From positions 1 through 8,578 of the forward strand of contig JAQUDY010000045.1 of the NCBI GenBank assembly GCA_028685445.1: 8,578 bases of DNA. Reading direction: 5' to 3'. Position numbers and translations under genes: made by a program. Origin of the DNA: Bacilli bacterium (lineage in GTDB: Bacteria; Bacillota_I; Bacilli_A; RF39; UBA660). Positions within the stretch are counted from its first letter, which is position 1; each line of letters starts with the position of its first letter. Under the pieces are notes generated by a model. That model was not told the DNA's origin and did not search any database. It saw only the letters and a program-made list of their open reading frames with translations. Below, piece by piece: positions 7,664 to 8,578 of the stretch.

Positions 7664-7696
7664 TCATGAGCACTCTAAGCCTATATACATAAAATA
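7664..7696 (+). promoter_or_regulatory. Possible sporulation-sigma (SigE/SigK-like) promoter for the CotD-like gene
   Basis: CATAAAATA (7688-7696) fits the CATANNNTA -10 pattern known for SigK-type promoters. Upstream are TCATGAG (7664-7670), loosely SigE -35-like, and an AC at 7672-7673 that is 14 bases from the -10. The downstream gene is a coat-protein homologue, which makes this match more interesting than chance alone, but such AT-rich strings are common here. Confidence 0.4.
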
Positions 7697-7719
7697 CACT
7701 AGAAAGGAAAGTGTATTTT
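7691..7719 (+). promoter_or_regulatory. Perfect 10-bp inverted repeat with the Shine-Dalgarno in its loop
   Basis: AAAATACACT (7691-7700) is exactly complementary to AGTGTATTTT (7710-7719). The 9-base loop AGAAAGGAA contains the only Shine-Dalgarno candidate for the coat-like gene starting at 7721. In a read-through transcript from ffh it could act as a weak terminator (five T at its 3' end) or alter ribosome access. The 12-base AGGA-to-ATG distance is long unless the stem forms. Confidence 0.55.
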
Positions 7720-7720
7720 T

Positions 7721-8008
7721 ATGTTTAAAACAAATAATAGATGTGCACAGATGAATATGGAATTTGCTAAAAGTGAACATATGATGCCATCAATGTCTTT
7801 ACCAGGAATGGAGTGCCAACCAATTATAGAATGTCCGTGTGAAAGAGTAATAAACCGTCAATTTAATCATTGTGTGCCTCATATTCAACCAATTCATACA
7901 CGAGTTATAAATCATCACATTTATAACCACTCGTATATACCACAATATACTTGTTGTGAAGAAAATCAAGTTATTCATGTTTATGATCAAAACCCTTGCT
8001 GTAAGTAA
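7721..8008 (+). CDS. CotD-like spore-coat protein, small Cys/His-rich
   Basis: The 95-residue product has nine cysteines (8, 32, 38, 40, 51, 78, 79, 93, 94) and eight histidines. Residues 43-76, with VPHIQPIHTRVINHH followed by IYNHSYIPQ, resemble the core of Bacillus CotD, an inner spore-coat protein with a VPHIHPxHTxxVNHH-type phrase and a Cys-Cys end. Here too the protein ends in CCK. There is no signal peptide or membrane segment, which fits a protein made in the mother cell and cross-linked into the coat. An N-terminal Met-rich part (11-30) is not shared with CotD as I recall it. Known CotD expression depends on late mother-cell factors; a CATANNNTA element and a hairpin lie just upstream. 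The match is by recognition of a short pattern, so metal binding or another structural role is possible. The ORF itself looks real. Confidence 0.7.
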   Translation: MFKTNNRCAQMNMEFAKSEHMMPSMSLPGMECQPIIECPCERVINRQFNHCVPHIQPIHTRVINHHIYNHSYIPQYTCCEENQVIHVYDQNPCCK

Positions 8009-8021
8009 TTGTAAATAAAAC

Positions 8022-8044
8022 GTATATTTTTCTGTTAAATATAC
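8022..8044. repeat. Perfect 8-bp inverted repeat between the coat-like gene and rpoZ
   Basis: GTATATTT (8022-8029) is exactly complementary to AAATATAC (8037-8044) with loop TTCTGTT. It starts 14 bases after the coat-gene stop. It has no T-run at its 3' end, so it is a poor intrinsic terminator on this strand; it may be a transcript-end stabilising hairpin or a protein-binding site. Confidence 0.45.
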
Positions 8045-8092
8045 ATAAGAGTTAATACCTATAGTATATTAATATTGTAGGAGAGTGATAAG

Positions 8093-8284
8093 ATGATTTA
8101 TCCATCGATAGATAAAATACTTAATACAGTTGATTCTAAATATATTTTAATTCATATTGTATCAGCTCGAAGTAAACAGATGCAAGAAACGCATCATTAT
8201 CAAATGCCTGAATCAGATTATAAAAGTAAAAAACCATTAGGTAGGGCACTTGAAGAAATAGAAAAAGGGTTAATTAAGTACTAA
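8093..8284 (+). CDS. rpoZ: DNA-directed RNA polymerase omega subunit
   Basis: Omega is the small chaperone-like subunit that helps assemble beta' into RNA polymerase. The 63-residue protein begins MIYPSIDKILNTVDSKYILIHIVSARSKQMQ, matching the typical Firmicute pattern MLxPSIDxLLxKVDSKYxLVxxxAKRARxL, and ends with YKSKKPLGRALEEIEKGLIKY, matching the YxSxKPVGxALEEIxxGxI ending. The length is normal for Gram-positive omega. AGGAG (8079-8083) lies 9 bases before the ATG. In many Firmicutes rpoZ follows gmk; here a coat-like gene precedes it, so the local order is rearranged. A terminator overlaps its 3' end. Identification is confident despite the small size. Confidence 0.95.
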   Translation: MIYPSIDKILNTVDSKYILIHIVSARSKQMQETHHYQMPESDYKSKKPLGRALEEIEKGLIKY

Positions 8285-8296
8285 TAACCTTTTTTA
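8262..8296 (+). terminator. Intrinsic terminator overlapping the end of rpoZ
   Basis: The 5' arm AAAAAGGGTTA (8262-8272) pairs with TAACCTTTTT (8285-8294), leaving one G unpaired, over a 12-base loop that contains the rpoZ stop codon (8282-8284). The 3' arm is a T-run (8290-8295). The A-tract and T-tract also suit a bidirectional terminator. Confidence 0.55.
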
Positions 8297-8298
8297 TA

Positions 8299-8307
8299 TG
8301 GTAGAAT
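8299..8307 (+). promoter_or_regulatory. Possible extended -10 promoter for the last gene
   Basis: TGGTAGAAT gives an extended -10 (TGn followed by TAGAAT, one mismatch from TATAAT), right after the rpoZ terminator and 16 bases before the next ATG. No convincing -35 is visible, as can be tolerated with an extended -10. The leader would be only about ten bases. Confidence 0.35.
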
Positions 8308-8323
8308 AGGATTGTGAGATGTT

Positions 8324-8578
8324 ATGGATCAAGTTTTTATAAATATACTTATGAAATCAGAGTTATCTGATGAATTTAAAGCTAATTTATTACATTTATT
8401 AAAAGATTATTATGATTCTGCTTATGGGCATATTTCAGTAGGAGATGCCTATGATTTAGTAAAAGACTTATTAATTTTAGAATCGGATTTAAAAAACTCT
8501 TCATTTAATGATGAAACAATTAGAAGCTTTATATATGTATATGCTAAAAAATGCTGTTATAAAACAATGCGAGATAAA
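8324..8578 (+). CDS. Unrecognised protein, 3' end cut by the window
   Basis: An ATG at 8324 opens a frame that stays open for 85 codons to the window edge; an in-frame TGA (8315-8317) bounds it upstream. The visible part starts MDQVFINILMKSELSDEFKA and reads as a soluble, probably alpha-helical, acidic protein with leucine-rich stretches (NLLHLLKDYY, 21-30; VKDLLILESDLK, 46-57) and a Cys-Cys pair (77-78). There is no signal peptide, membrane segment or motif I can assign. A weak Shine-Dalgarno (GTGAG, 8314-8318) lies 5 bases before the start. Codon use and AT content match the neighbours, so it is likely a real gene rather than noise. It follows rpoZ after a terminator, so it is probably a separate transcription unit. 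No function is proposed. Confidence 0.7.
   Translation, partial: MDQVFINILMKSELSDEFKANLLHLLKDYYDSAYGHISVGDAYDLVKDLLILESDLKNSSFNDETIRSFIYVYAKKCCYKTMRDK

Noticed and set aside
7799..7990. Minus-strand open frame inside the coat-like gene
   Set aside because: Shadow of the Cys/His-rich gene; no independent signals.
8009..8092. A housekeeping promoter for rpoZ
   Set aside because: Several TATA-like strings are present (for example TATATT at 8065-8070), but none has an acceptable -35 at proper spacing; I cannot choose one.

Overview
The window is very AT-rich, has short intergenic gaps, and every gene is on the + strand. Gene content (class III ribonucleotide reductase, Ffh, RNA polymerase omega, a CotD-like spore-coat protein) points to an anaerobic low-GC Bacillota. 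It is probably a gut-type member of class Bacilli near the Erysipelotrichia/Mollicutes side; the lineage is an inference. Tryptophan is encoded by TGG and a TGA terminates the first gene, so the standard bacterial code is used rather than the Mycoplasma code.

Region 1 (1-5602) is a tight four-gene operon for anaerobic deoxynucleotide synthesis. The genes are an NrdD-like paralogue that has lost its catalytic residues (5' end outside the window), the radical-SAM activase NrdG, a full NrdD with ATP-cone, zinc site, glycyl-radical loop and a fused C-terminal glutaredoxin-like domain, and a thioredoxin-reductase-like flavoprotein whose NADPH-binding motifs are degenerate. A plausible electron path is flavoprotein to the fused CPNC domain to the NrdD active site, with NrdG installing the glycyl radical. 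This would be a thiol-driven rather than formate-driven class III reductase. The upstream paralogue, which lacks every visible catalytic residue, is the least explained part.

Region 2 (5603-6310) holds one secreted or membrane-anchored protein of unknown function with a SipW/TasA-type signal sequence. It has its own candidate promoter and an intrinsic terminator.

Region 3 (6311-8578) holds ffh (signal recognition particle GTPase), a small Cys/His-rich CotD-like coat protein, rpoZ (omega), and the start of an unrecognised gene cut by the window end. A perfect 10-bp inverted repeat just before the coat gene puts its Shine-Dalgarno sequence in the hairpin loop, and its left arm overlaps a candidate sporulation-type -10 element. 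A second inverted repeat lies just after the coat gene.

No tRNA, rRNA, CRISPR array, insertion sequence or intergenic stretch over 300 bases was seen.
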